A stretch of 12,904 bases of DNA from Akkermansiaceae bacterium UBA6138 (GTDB lineage: Bacteria; Verrucomicrobiota; Verrucomicrobiia; Verrucomicrobiales; DEV007), in contig DIVG01000069.1 in the NCBI GenBank assembly GCA_002422425.1, forward strand, positions 1-12,904. The letters are read 5' to 3'. This document shows, one piece after another, positions 6,917 to 12,904 of the stretch. A model generated the notes under the pieces. It had not been told where the DNA came from. It worked only from the letters and a program-made list of their open reading frames with translations, and did no database searches. Position 1 is the first letter of the stretch. Each line of letters begins with the position of its first letter. The position numbers and the translations under genes were made by a program.

Positions 6917-9001
6917 ATGCACCCCGAAACCACCAGGATCACGCTGCCTCCGCCGCAGATGATTCGGTCTCACCGGCCGAGAGCTCCTCGTTGGCCGTGG
7001 GTCGTCCTGATCGTGCTCTCGCTCCTCTTCGGAGCCGGTGGGGGCTGGTATCTCGGGGTCAGGCAAAGCGGCCCTGAGCCGGTAAGCATCGCTGCCCCCG
7101 CCGGGGCGGCCGACCGGACCACCGTCAAAAAAGTCGCCGAAGCCCGCGTTGCTGTCGCCTCGGGAGACTGGCTCGGTGCCCGACGCCTTTTTGAAGAAGT
7201 CCGTGATCTGGATCCGGACAACCCCGACGCCCTCGCCTCCCTCCCCCTCATCAATCGCCGCCTCGACGAGGCGCGAGGGACCATCGTTGTTTCCACCGTG
7301 CCGCCCGGCGCCCTCGTGAAAGTGGGATCCCTTAAAGAGCAGACCAGCCCTGCGACCTTCACCGGCGTCCCTCTCGGCGAACACGAACTCGTCGTGACCC
7401 TCGCCGGCTTTGATCCCGTAACCCGCCGAGTCGTCGTTGATAGCGAAGAGCCGCAGAGTCTCACGGACATCACCCTCGCCAAAAGCTCGGGCCAGATCGA
7501 GGTCGTGAGCGAACCGCAGGGTGCCGATTTCAAGCTCATCCGCACCAGTGAACGGCAGGCTGTCGAGCTTGTCCAGGTCGGTACCACTCCGGCCCGCATC
7601 GAGCGGCTCGATCCCGGTGAATATCAGGTCCTCATGGCGGTGAAAGGCTGGCCCGAGCAGTCCCAGATTGTCCGGGTGGAAAACAACCGTAACACCTCCG
7701 TCTCCGCCGTTTTTTCCAAAGGCGGGCTCAATATCACGAGCGATCCCGCCGGGGCCGAAGTTTGGATCCAGGCCGGTGAATCCGCGATCCGCAAAGCCGG
7801 AAAAACGCCCGTGAGTCTCGCCGATCTTCCTGTCGGCAAGCACCGTCTGGAGTTGCGCTATGCTGACTGGGCCCCTATCAGTCGCTCCGTCGAGGTTCGT
7901 GGCGGCTCGACTCAGGATCTTGAATTTTCCTGGGAGCGCGCCCTTGTCTCTTTTACAAGCGACCCGCCAGGGGCTGAGGTTTTCCTCGGGGACAAGGCCC
8001 TGGGACGCGGTCAGCGGAAGACGCCATTCCAGGTCGAGTTACCCAAGGGCGACTATGTCTTTTCGGCCCGCCATTCCCGCCTCGATCCCGTCACCGAAAC
8101 CGCCTACGTTAGCGGCGACAACGGTTCCAACACCGTCGATTTTCGCTTTGCCTACGGTTCCGTCACTCTTGCGAGCGAGCCCCCGGGCGCGGCTGTGGTT
8201 TCCTCCGGCATGCCCATGGGGCGAACGCCCCTTTCGCTGCCCGTCGTGCCGCCGGGGAACTACACCTTTGAACTCAGCAAAGAGCAGCACCGCGCCACCT
8301 CCGTCTCGGGATCGGTCGAGGCGGGTGGGTCGCTCAACTTCACCGCGACGCTCAGTTACGACTCCACCCCCGCCGCCACCCGTGATTTCAAAAACAGCCT
8401 TGGCCAGCAACTTGCCTGGATCGCTCCGCTCAAAGGCTGGGCCGGGGCCTACGAAGTCACGCAGGAGGAATACGAGCGCCTTTCCGGCAGCAACCCGAGC
8501 TACTTCAAGGCACCCGGGCACCCTGTCGACAGCGTCACCTGGTATGAGGCGGTTAAGTTCTGCGAGGCCCTCACGGTGCAGGAGCGCACCCTCGGCACGC
8601 TGCCGGAGGGCTACCGCTACCGGCTCCCCACCGACGAAGAGTGGAGCCAACTCGTCGGAGACCAAAAGCTCGACGGGGCTATTTCAAGTCTCTTCGACCG
8701 GCAAAAGTCGACCGCTCCGGTCGGTTCGCTCGCCCCCAACGAGTTTGGTCTCTATGACGTCCGCGGTAACGTCTGGGAATGGGTCAGCGACTGGTATTCG
8801 CAGACGATCATGAACCGCCTTCAGAAGGACGGTGCTACCGCCACCCCCGAGTGGGTCGGGACCGATCGCAAGGTCCTCCGCGGCGGAGCCTGGAACCGTT
8901 CCTCCCAGTTCGACCTTGCCGTCGGTAACCGCATGGCCGCCCGCCCCTCGGCGGAAGACCGGTATGATGTCGGATTTCGCGTGGTGCTGATGCGGGATTA
9001 G
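6917..9001 (+). CDS. Membrane-anchored protein: five PEGA repeats and C-terminal FGE-like (SUMF1) domain
   Basis: A 694-residue protein. A basic N-terminus (RSHRPRAPRWPW) precedes one transmembrane segment (about 28-47), predicting an N-in anchor with the rest outside the cytoplasm. Residues about 66-117 resemble a single TPR-like helical pair (ASGDWLGARRLFEEVRDLDPDN). Five PEGA beta-repeats follow at about 121-188, 192-267, 270-338, 342-411 and 413-481, with cores STVPPGA, SEPQGA, SDPAGA, SDPPGA and SEPPGA. The C-terminus (about 490-692) is a formylglycine-generating-enzyme-like domain with YEVTQEEYERL, NPSYF, PVDSVTWYEA, YRLPTDEEW, GLYDVRGNVWEWV and LRGGAW. The two active-site cysteines of genuine FGE are absent: the stretch after LRGGAWN contains no Cys, and Cys549 is the only Cys in the domain. 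It is therefore probably a binding or structural relative, not a sulfatase activator. The first possible start is ATG 6917; ATG 6959 (Met15) is an alternative. Partner unknown; PEGA domains occur in surface and envelope proteins. Confidence 0.88.
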   Translation: MHPETTRITLPPPQMIRSHRPRAPRWPWVVLIVLSLLFGAGGGWYLGVRQSGPEPVSIAAPAGAADRTTVKKVAEARVAVASGDWLGARRLFEEVRDLDPDNPDALASLPLINRRLDEARGTIVVSTVPPGALVKVGSLKEQTSPATFTGVPLGEHELVVTLAGFDPVTRRVVVDSEEPQSLTDITLAKSSGQIEVVSEPQGADFKLIRTSERQAVELVQVGTTPARIERLDPGEYQVLMAVKGWPEQSQIVRVENNRNTSVSAVFSKGGLNITSDPAGAEVWIQAGESAIRKAGKTPVSLADLPVGKHRLELRYADWAPISRSVEVRGGSTQDLEFSWERALVSFTSDPPGAEVFLGDKALGRGQRKTPFQVELPKGDYVFSARHSRLDPVTETAYVSGDNGSNTVDFRFAYGSVTLASEPPGAAVVSSGMPMGRTPLSLPVVPPGNYTFELSKEQHRATSVSGSVEAGGSLNFTATLSYDSTPAATRDFKNSLGQQLAWIAPLKGWAGAYEVTQEEYERLSGSNPSYFKAPGHPVDSVTWYEAVKFCEALTVQERTLGTLPEGYRYRLPTDEEWSQLVGDQKLDGAISSLFDRQKSTAPVGSLAPNEFGLYDVRGNVWEWVSDWYSQTIMNRLQKDGATATPEWVGTDRKVLRGGAWNRSSQFDLAVGNRMAARPSAEDRYDVGFRVVLMRD

Positions 9002-9080
9002 TTCTGAGTTCCCGGCTGCTGGATCTTTACCCTCCTTCCCCACCGGCGCAGCTCCCACGCCCGGCAGATTCAGGACAAGC

Positions 9081-9120
9081 CCCGCGCGCGGGATCGCTGG
9101 TGGCAGCGGGCCATTGATCC
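9081..9120. repeat. GC palindrome and adjoining imperfect inverted repeat after the PEGA gene
   Basis: CCCGCGCGCGGG (9081-9092) is a 12-bp perfect palindrome. It overlaps a bulged inverted repeat: GGAT (9091-9094) with ATCC (9117-9120), enclosing CGCTG (9095-9099) and CAGCG (9104-9108). It could act as a transcript end for the PEGA gene, but no T-run follows, so terminator function is not shown. The rest of 9002-9140 shows nothing recognisable. Confidence 0.3.
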
Positions 9121-9143
9121 TGTTGAAACTTTAAAGTCTATTA

Positions 9144-9170
9144 TTGACAATTTTTCACACCGGATCTTAT
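9144..9170 (+). promoter_or_regulatory. Candidate sigma-70-type promoter for the EF-hand gene
   Basis: A perfect -35 hexamer TTGACA (9144-9149) lies in an AT-rich patch that stands out in this high-GC window. The best -10-like hexamer is TCTTAT (9165-9170), with a short 15-bp spacer; a 17-bp spacer gives only TTATCG. If used, the transcript would have a leader of only a few nucleotides before ATG 9183. The -35 is clear, the -10 is weak. Confidence 0.35.
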
Positions 9171-9182
9171 CGTCATGGAGAC

Positions 9183-9824
9183 ATGAAAATAAAGATCCCC
9201 TCTTTTTATCCCGTTGTCGTGATTGCCATGGTTTTCGCCGGAGCGGTTCAAGCGGCGCCGAACGCAAAAAAAAGCAAATCTGAGAACCAACCGGCAGGGA
9301 TATCTCCGACGCCTGTTCAAGCTGCCCCGAAAGCTAAAAAAATCAAACAGCCGAAGCATCAACTTGCTTTCGCCCAGGCGGACGATGGTGACGGTTTCCT
9401 TACCGTTTTTGAATTTGCCAAAACCCAGGGACCCGGCACACCGCTGGTTGAAATTCGCCGCCGCTTCCTCCCGATCGATACATCAGGGGCCTTCGAAGTC
9501 GTCCTCGATCCAGTAACCGGTGAGCCAGCGGTGGATCCGGCGACCGGTCAACCTGTGTTGGGTAATCCCGTTTCGGACGGTCTCATCTCTCTTGCCGAGT
9601 GGGAAGCCTATGTCGCGGGAAAAAAGAAATTGAAATCAACCCTGTCCCGCTTTGAGCTCGCCGACTTTAATGGCGACGGTCAACTTGAGCCCGTCGAGTT
9701 CGGCTATCTTTTCTCGCCCATGGTCAAAGCGGAGAATACACTGATCGAGTTCGAGAACATTGACATCGATGATGACGGTTTTATCAGTGAAGAAGAGTTC
9801 TACGCGAGCTATTACAGTCTCTGA
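9183..9824 (+). CDS. Secreted EF-hand calcium-binding protein with one insert-split EF loop
   Basis: A 213-residue protein with a signal peptide (about 1-24, ending VQA-AP) and no other membrane segment, so exported. After a Lys/Pro/Ala-rich stretch (25-60) there are four EF-hand loops: EF1 at 66-77 (ADDGDGFLTVFE, Ala at the first ligand position), EF2 starting at Asp99 (DTSG), interrupted by a 29-residue insert (103-131), resuming DGLISLAE (132-139), EF3 at 161-172 (DFNGDGQLEPVE) and EF4 at 194-205 (DIDDDGFISEEE). EF3 and EF4 are canonical. Loop starts are spaced 33 residues apart in both pairs (66 to 99, 161 to 194), supporting the EF2 reading. The frame is open from a TTG at 9144, but ATG 9183 begins the signal peptide. 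GGAG lies only 2 nt before the ATG, too close for a normal site. Role presumably calcium-dependent binding or structure outside the cytoplasm; no enzyme domain seen. Confidence 0.85.
   Translation: MKIKIPSFYPVVVIAMVFAGAVQAAPNAKKSKSENQPAGISPTPVQAAPKAKKIKQPKHQLAFAQADDGDGFLTVFEFAKTQGPGTPLVEIRRRFLPIDTSGAFEVVLDPVTGEPAVDPATGQPVLGNPVSDGLISLAEWEAYVAGKKKLKSTLSRFELADFNGDGQLEPVEFGYLFSPMVKAENTLIEFENIDIDDDGFISEEEFYASYYSL
9246..9347 (+). repeat. Duplicated VQAAPxAKKxK segment in the EF-hand protein N-terminus
   Basis: Residues 22-32 (VQAAPNAKKSK) and 45-55 (VQAAPKAKKIK) match at 9 of 11 positions, 23 residues (69 bp) apart. The first copy spans the predicted signal-peptidase site, so the second repeats a cleavage-site-like sequence in the mature protein. 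Confidence 0.6.
9507..9560 (+). repeat. Tandem nonapeptide repeat (DPVTGEPAV / DPATGQPVL) inside the split EF loop
   Basis: Residues 109-117 and 118-126 form two adjacent nine-residue units with shared pattern DPxTGxPxx, encoded by two imperfect 27-bp DNA units beginning gatcc (9507-9533 and 9534-9560). Both units lie wholly inside the insert that interrupts EF-hand 2, as expected for a short beta-turn-rich loop grown by tandem duplication. Confidence 0.7.
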
Positions 9825-9931
9825 GATACCCGTTTCGCCACCCCTTTCGGCTACCCGGTGTATTCCCGATCACGGATCAGCCCTGCCCGGGATAAGTCGG
9901 GACACAGCGTCACCGTTTCGATCCTAATTCA

Positions 9932-9947
9932 AAACTCTCACGAGTTT
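9932..9947. repeat. Short hairpin and repeated 16-mer (copy 1)
   Basis: AAACTC-TCAC-GAGTTT is a 6-bp stem with a 4-nt loop in the convergent intergenic region 9825-9989. It overlaps a 16-mer CTCTCACGAGTTTCGC (9935-9950), of which 15 bases recur at 10988-11003 on the other side of the neighbouring minus-strand gene. It lacks a T-run on either side, so a terminator is not supported. Nothing else is recognisable in 9825-9989. Confidence 0.3.
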
Positions 9948-9989
9948 CGCTAACACCCCGACCGATGTCGATGGCGCTGATCTCCCCGG

Positions 9990-10883
9990 TCACTGCCCCG
10001 TAAACCCCTCCGTCACCACCGGAGCAATCGATGCTCCCGGCTTGAAGTGGTAGACCCGGCGGGCCTGGCCGGCGGGGTCTTCGGCGGCGTAAAGGGCCAC
10101 TTCGACTTTCGGGCTGGTGCCGGAGGCGGCACTGGTCTCGATCAGCTTGCTCTCGATACGGATTTGATTTTGTCCGCGCCGAACGCCGCCCATGACGAGC
10201 TCGGTCACCTTGATGTTGGTGAAGGTCCCGGTGAGGTGCCCGTTGACGGTGATTTTGACTTCGTAGCCGGTCGCATCGACCCAGGCTTCGGCGACGAGCT
10301 CGGGAAGATCGACAGGCTGGGGGACCGGTGTCAGATAAGGGGCCGGCTGGAACTCGTCGCCCTGCAAAAAGCTGAAGTCACTGTTTCGGATCTGCAGCAG
10401 GATTTCCCCGTCGTTCCCGATTTTGACGACACGGAGATTGTCGAACTTCCAGCGACCTTCCTCGTTCAGGAAATGAAGCACGAGAAGGTTGTCCGATATC
10501 GCTACGCCCGGTTCATCGCCGAAGTTGGCCTTTCCAAAATAAGTCGATGTCGCCGTTTCGCCGGTGGAAAGCACGCCCAGCGGGATAAGACCCCGGAGCG
10601 GGGGAGTCCCGACGGGATCGTCAAAGAGAGCGCGGGGAAAAGGCTGCTTCTGGGAGACGATGCGATTGCGGGTCTCGATTTGGCGGCTGAAGGCGGTTGT
10701 TGCCTCCCATGTCCTGAGGTCTCCCGACGCCATCGCGGTGCGCCAGGACTCGTAAGCGGACTCGAGTGAGACACGGATCGAGTTGTCGGGCCGCGCCTTC
10801 GTTTCCGGTTCCTGAGCCATCGCAAAAAGGGGAAGGGCGGCGGCGGCAAGGATCACGATCCGGAGGAGGCGGTTGCTATTCAT
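9990..10883 (-). CDS. Secreted protein of unknown function
   Basis: A 297-residue protein with a clear signal peptide (about 1-23: LLRIVILAAAALPLFAMA-QE), so exported. The first half (about 37-165) has a helical start with an ESWRTAMASGDLRTWEATTAF block and ends in strands (LLVLHFLNEEGRWKFDNLRVVKI), a pattern reminiscent of NTF2-like folds; this is a guess from shape, not a recognised family. A Pro-rich connector (about 180-193) leads to a beta-rich C-terminal part (about 195-290) with VNGHLTGTF, GQNQIRIESKLIE and VEVALYAAED, possibly a beta-sandwich. No catalytic motif, haem motif or lipobox is seen; the protein has no Cys. The start is the first ATG of the frame, preceded by a weak GAGG site. 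It is divergently arranged with the alpha/beta-hydrolase-like gene across 194 bp and convergent with the EF-hand gene. Confidence 0.78.
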   Translation of the reverse strand: MNSNRLLRIVILAAAALPLFAMAQEPETKARPDNSIRVSLESAYESWRTAMASGDLRTWEATTAFSRQIETRNRIVSQKQPFPRALFDDPVGTPPLRGLIPLGVLSTGETATSTYFGKANFGDEPGVAISDNLLVLHFLNEEGRWKFDNLRVVKIGNDGEILLQIRNSDFSFLQGDEFQPAPYLTPVPQPVDLPELVAEAWVDATGYEVKITVNGHLTGTFTNIKVTELVMGGVRRGQNQIRIESKLIETSAASGTSPKVEVALYAAEDPAGQARRVYHFKPGASIAPVVTEGFTGQ

Positions 10884-10987
10884 TCCTCAAACTACCACCC
10901 CGGCGAGCGATTGCAAAAGCGCGGAGATTCGGAGCCTGTAGCGAAGATAGAATGACACCTTCGGGCGAGGGCCGAGCCGGGACGAAC

Positions 10988-11003
10988 CTCTCACGAGTTT
11001 TGC
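10988..11003. repeat. Repeated 16-mer (copy 2) in the divergent intergenic region
   Basis: CTCTCACGAGTTTTGC matches 9935-9950 at 15 of 16 positions in the same orientation. It lies between the secreted protein (minus) and the alpha/beta-hydrolase-like gene (plus). No clear sigma-70 promoter pair is visible in 10884-11077. Confidence 0.25.
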
Positions 11004-11077
11004 CTCCTCGCTTTTCCGGCTTGAATAAACAGGCCGAAATCCTACCGTCGATTTCGGGAAGGCGAAAATCTGGCAGT

Positions 11078-11959
11078 ATGAGGAGCGTTTATGAATGGAT
11101 GAGCGAACGGGAAAAGGTGCTTTTGAAAAGTGCCAGACCTTTGCCCTATCGGACCCTTGAGGACGGGAGTGAGCTGTTCATTCACTTCTACCTGCCCCGC
11201 GATTTCCGCGAAGGCGAGCCGCGGGCGGTATTCCTCTTTTTTAACAGCGGGGCATGGGAACGGGGCAGTGTCATCGAGTTCGCTCCCCAGGCGCTCTACT
11301 ATGTCGATCGCGGCGCAATCTGCGGGCTTGTCGAATACCGCAATCGCAGTTCCCATCCGGCGTCGCGTCCGACCGATGCGCTCGGGGACGGACGGGCCGC
11401 GATCCACTATCTGCGCCAGCATGCCGGGTCGCTTCATCTCGATCCGTCCCGGGTGATCGCGATCGGCGGAGGTGCCGGCGCGAATATCGCTGCCAGCGCT
11501 GCGATGGGAATCTCTCTCCCGGGAGGGGATCCGGCCGTCAACGCGGCGGCGACTCGCCCTGACGCAGCTATTCTCTTCAGTGCGATCATCGACCTTAATA
11601 AAGGCAGCTACGGGTATGGCCAGTGCGCAGATGCGACCGAGGCACGCCTCCTTTCACTCAGTCGTGCGATTGGCCCGGGGATGCCGCCGATGCTGCTTAT
11701 TCACGGCACCGCCGATCGCCTCATCCCCTGGGAGGATGCCGCCGGGTTTGCCGGAAAGATGGCTCGTCGCCGCAATGTTTGCGAGTTTGTCGAGTTCGAG
11801 GGACGCGACCGGAACTTCTATCACCTCAATTTCGATCCCGCCTCCTACGAGGCCAGTCTCGCGACCATGGATGACTTCCTGGACCGCGTCGGGCTCCTGA
11901 AAAAGCTCGCCGACCACGAAAATCCTCATCTCATCTCGTGGCGGGAGAGGGACTATTGA
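11078..11959 (+). CDS. Alpha/beta-hydrolase-fold protein lacking the nucleophile (probable pseudo-esterase)
   Basis: A 293-residue protein with no signal peptide, so cytoplasmic. It follows the layout of the BD-FAE/carboxylesterase branch of the alpha/beta hydrolases: N-terminal strands (SELFIHFYLP), the oxyanion-loop position at 54-60, GDGRAAIHYLRQH before the nucleophile elbow, HGTADRLIP (Asp213, acid position) and a late FYHLNF (His249, possible base). The elbow that should read G-x-S-x-G is GGGAG (130-134), with Gly132 (codon GGT at 11471-11473, one transition from AGT) in place of Ser. The HGG oxyanion motif is replaced by NSG (56-58, FFNSGAW). Two separate catalytic elements are therefore lost while the frame stays intact, which argues for a non-enzymatic role rather than a sequencing error. 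ATG 11078 is used; ATG 11099 (Met8) with AGGAG 13 nt upstream is a possible alternative. The frame extends upstream to 10766 but that part overlaps the divergent gene and is not protein-like. Confidence 0.82.
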   Translation: MRSVYEWMSEREKVLLKSARPLPYRTLEDGSELFIHFYLPRDFREGEPRAVFLFFNSGAWERGSVIEFAPQALYYVDRGAICGLVEYRNRSSHPASRPTDALGDGRAAIHYLRQHAGSLHLDPSRVIAIGGGAGANIAASAAMGISLPGGDPAVNAAATRPDAAILFSAIIDLNKGSYGYGQCADATEARLLSLSRAIGPGMPPMLLIHGTADRLIPWEDAAGFAGKMARRRNVCEFVEFEGRDRNFYHLNFDPASYEASLATMDDFLDRVGLLKKLADHENPHLISWRERDY

Positions 11960-11978
11960 GGAATTTCCGGATTATCGC

Positions 11979-11992
11979 CCTCCCGCCGGAGG
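11979..11992 (+). other. Small GC hairpin after the alpha/beta-hydrolase-like gene
   Basis: CCTCC (11979-11983) pairs with GGAGG (11988-11992) around CGCC, 20 nt after the stop codon. With only five base pairs and no T-run, it may stabilise the transcript end or be chance. The rest of 11960-12086 contains a CACGTG palindrome (12045-12050) and an AT-rich patch directly before the next start, but no convincing promoter pair. Confidence 0.2.
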
Positions 11993-12086
11993 ACGCTGTC
12001 TTGAGCGGTTCGGAAAGAAGGGGAGATCGCTCCGGATCTGGAATCACGTGACTTGCGTTTTCATCCGCCTCGGCGATTTTTAAAAT

Positions 12087-12904
12087 ATGAAACGTTCCCT
12101 GACCCTCATTGTTGTCCTGCTTACCATGACCATGCCTCTGGTCGCGCGGACTTGGAAACAGGCCTCGACCGGCAAAGCAATCGAGGCGGAACTGATCAAG
12201 ATAGAGGACGGGAAAGTGCATCTCAAACTCGCCGACGGTCGCACCGGTCTCGTCGAAGTGCTCTCCCTGAGTCTTGAGGATCAGGAATTCCTCGCCTCGG
12301 TTGAAAAAGGCGGTGCTGTCGGCGGCGGTCAGTGGCCGGCCTTCCGCGGTCCCAGGGGCGACGGCATTTCGTCTGACACGAATCTGCTCAAGGATTGGCC
12401 CGGGAGCGGTCCGAAGCAGCTCTGGGTATACGGGCAGGCAGGCATGGGCTACTCGGGCTTCAGTATTGTCGATGGCAAGCTCTACACGATGGGCACCCGC
12501 GGGGATGATGTCACGATCATTGCGATCGACGTCGCGACCGGAAAGGAAATCTGGGCCAAGGCCGTCTCGAAAGACGATCAGGAAGGCTACGCGGCGGGAT
12601 GGGGTCACGGGCCGCGCAGCACTCCGACCTATTCCGACGGCCACGTTTACGGGATCGATCCCAAAGGCGGTGTCTTTTGTCTCAGCGCCGATTCCGGCGA
12701 GGTCGTCTGGAAAAAGCATCTCGTCGAGGATTTCAAAGGCCAGATGGGCGGATGGGGCTTTTCCGAATCTCCCCTGATCGATGGCGACAAGCTCGTCCTC
12801 GCCCCCGGCGGCAAAGACGCCGGTATGGTCGCCCTCGACAAAAAGACCGGCAGCACGATCTGGGCGGCATCTGAGCTGAAGCCCGGCAAGGCCGAGTATG
12901 CGAC
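12087..12904 (+). CDS. Exported SHD1-like / PQQ-type beta-propeller protein (partial, 3' end missing)
   Basis: 272 residues are visible before the window edge. A signal peptide occupies about 1-20 (MKRSLTLIVVLLTMTMPLVA-RTW). Residues 21-69 match the SHD1 pattern widespread in Planctomycetota/Verrucomicrobiota (RTWKQASTGKAIEAELIKI, then GRTGLVEVLSLSLEDQEFL). A short link leads to a PQQ/BamB-type propeller starting at WPAFRGPRGDGIS (83-95), with blade motifs AIDVATGKEIW (146-156), LSADSGEVVW (199-208) and ALDKKTGSTIW (249-259), the repeated A-x-D-x-x-T/S-G-x-x-x-W signature. Proteins of this layout are usually about 400-500 residues, so perhaps half is missing. Likely periplasmic; whether it binds PQQ or is only a scaffold cannot be told from this part. 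The start has no Shine-Dalgarno site and an AT-rich run (TTTTTAAAAT) directly upstream. Confidence 0.87.
   Translation, partial: MKRSLTLIVVLLTMTMPLVARTWKQASTGKAIEAELIKIEDGKVHLKLADGRTGLVEVLSLSLEDQEFLASVEKGGAVGGGQWPAFRGPRGDGISSDTNLLKDWPGSGPKQLWVYGQAGMGYSGFSIVDGKLYTMGTRGDDVTIIAIDVATGKEIWAKAVSKDDQEGYAAGWGHGPRSTPTYSDGHVYGIDPKGGVFCLSADSGEVVWKKHLVEDFKGQMGGWGFSESPLIDGDKLVLAPGGKDAGMVALDKKTGSTIWAASELKPGKAEYA

Noticed and set aside
6889..7077. A 62-codon GTG-initiated frame overlapping the PEGA gene start
   Set aside because: The GTG lies inside the Shine-Dalgarno-like sequence, and the frame is a shifted shadow of the PEGA protein with no recognisable content.
8879..8999. Possible diversity-generating retroelement variable region at the end of the FGE-like domain
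   Set aside because: The fold is the usual target type, but there is no cluster of AAC/AAT codons, no template repeat and no reverse transcriptase in the window.
10766..11077. N-terminal extension of the alpha/beta-hydrolase-like protein upstream to 10766
   Set aside because: It overlaps the start of the divergent secreted-protein gene, and the Arg/Gly-rich translation is not family-like.
12081..12086. TAAAAT as a -10 box for the SHD1-propeller gene
   Set aside because: It abuts the ATG, so transcription would begin inside the gene, and no -35 lies at 15-19 bp spacing (nearest TTGCGT is 22 bp away).

Overview
The window reads as a high-GC chromosomal segment of a Verrucomicrobiota (Planctomycetota-Verrucomicrobiota-type) bacterium. 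The main evidence is the protein repertoire: a DUF1080 domain fused to a propeller and a Pirellula/Verrucomicrobium-type cytochrome c domain, an SHD1-like domain fused to a PQQ-type propeller, a PEGA/FGE-like anchored protein, a secreted EF-hand protein, and weak or absent Shine-Dalgarno sites before most starts. Taxonomy is inferred from these families; no rRNA gene is present.

Layout. On the minus strand, 1-3435 encodes a very large exported c-type haem protein. Upstream of it on the same strand, 3585-4682 encodes an AlkC-like alkylpurine DNA glycosylase. A 287-bp divergent intergenic region (4683-4969) separates the glycosylase from rpsA (4970-6673, ribosomal protein S1). This region holds a perfect palindrome at the glycosylase start and a 10-bp hairpin in the rpsA leader. 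rpsA ends in a textbook intrinsic terminator (6741-6773). Next on the plus strand are a membrane-anchored protein with five PEGA repeats and a C-terminal FGE-like domain (6917-9001) and a secreted four-EF-hand protein (9183-9824). A secreted protein of unknown function lies on the minus strand (9990-10883). Two more plus-strand genes follow: a cytoplasmic alpha/beta-hydrolase-fold protein lacking the nucleophile (11078-11959), and an exported SHD1-PQQ-propeller protein cut by the window edge (12087 onward).

How the genes work together. There is no convincing operon or single system here. Two housekeeping genes (rpsA, the alkC-like glycosylase) sit among exported or envelope proteins typical of this phylum. 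Two genes (the FGE-like domain and the alpha/beta hydrolase) have lost the catalytic residues of their families, so binding or structural roles are likely. The clearest structural novelty is an EF-hand whose calcium loop is interrupted by a 29-residue insert carrying a tandem nonapeptide repeat. I found no mobile element, CRISPR array, tRNA, rRNA or reverse transcriptase. No gene-free stretch exceeds 300 bp.
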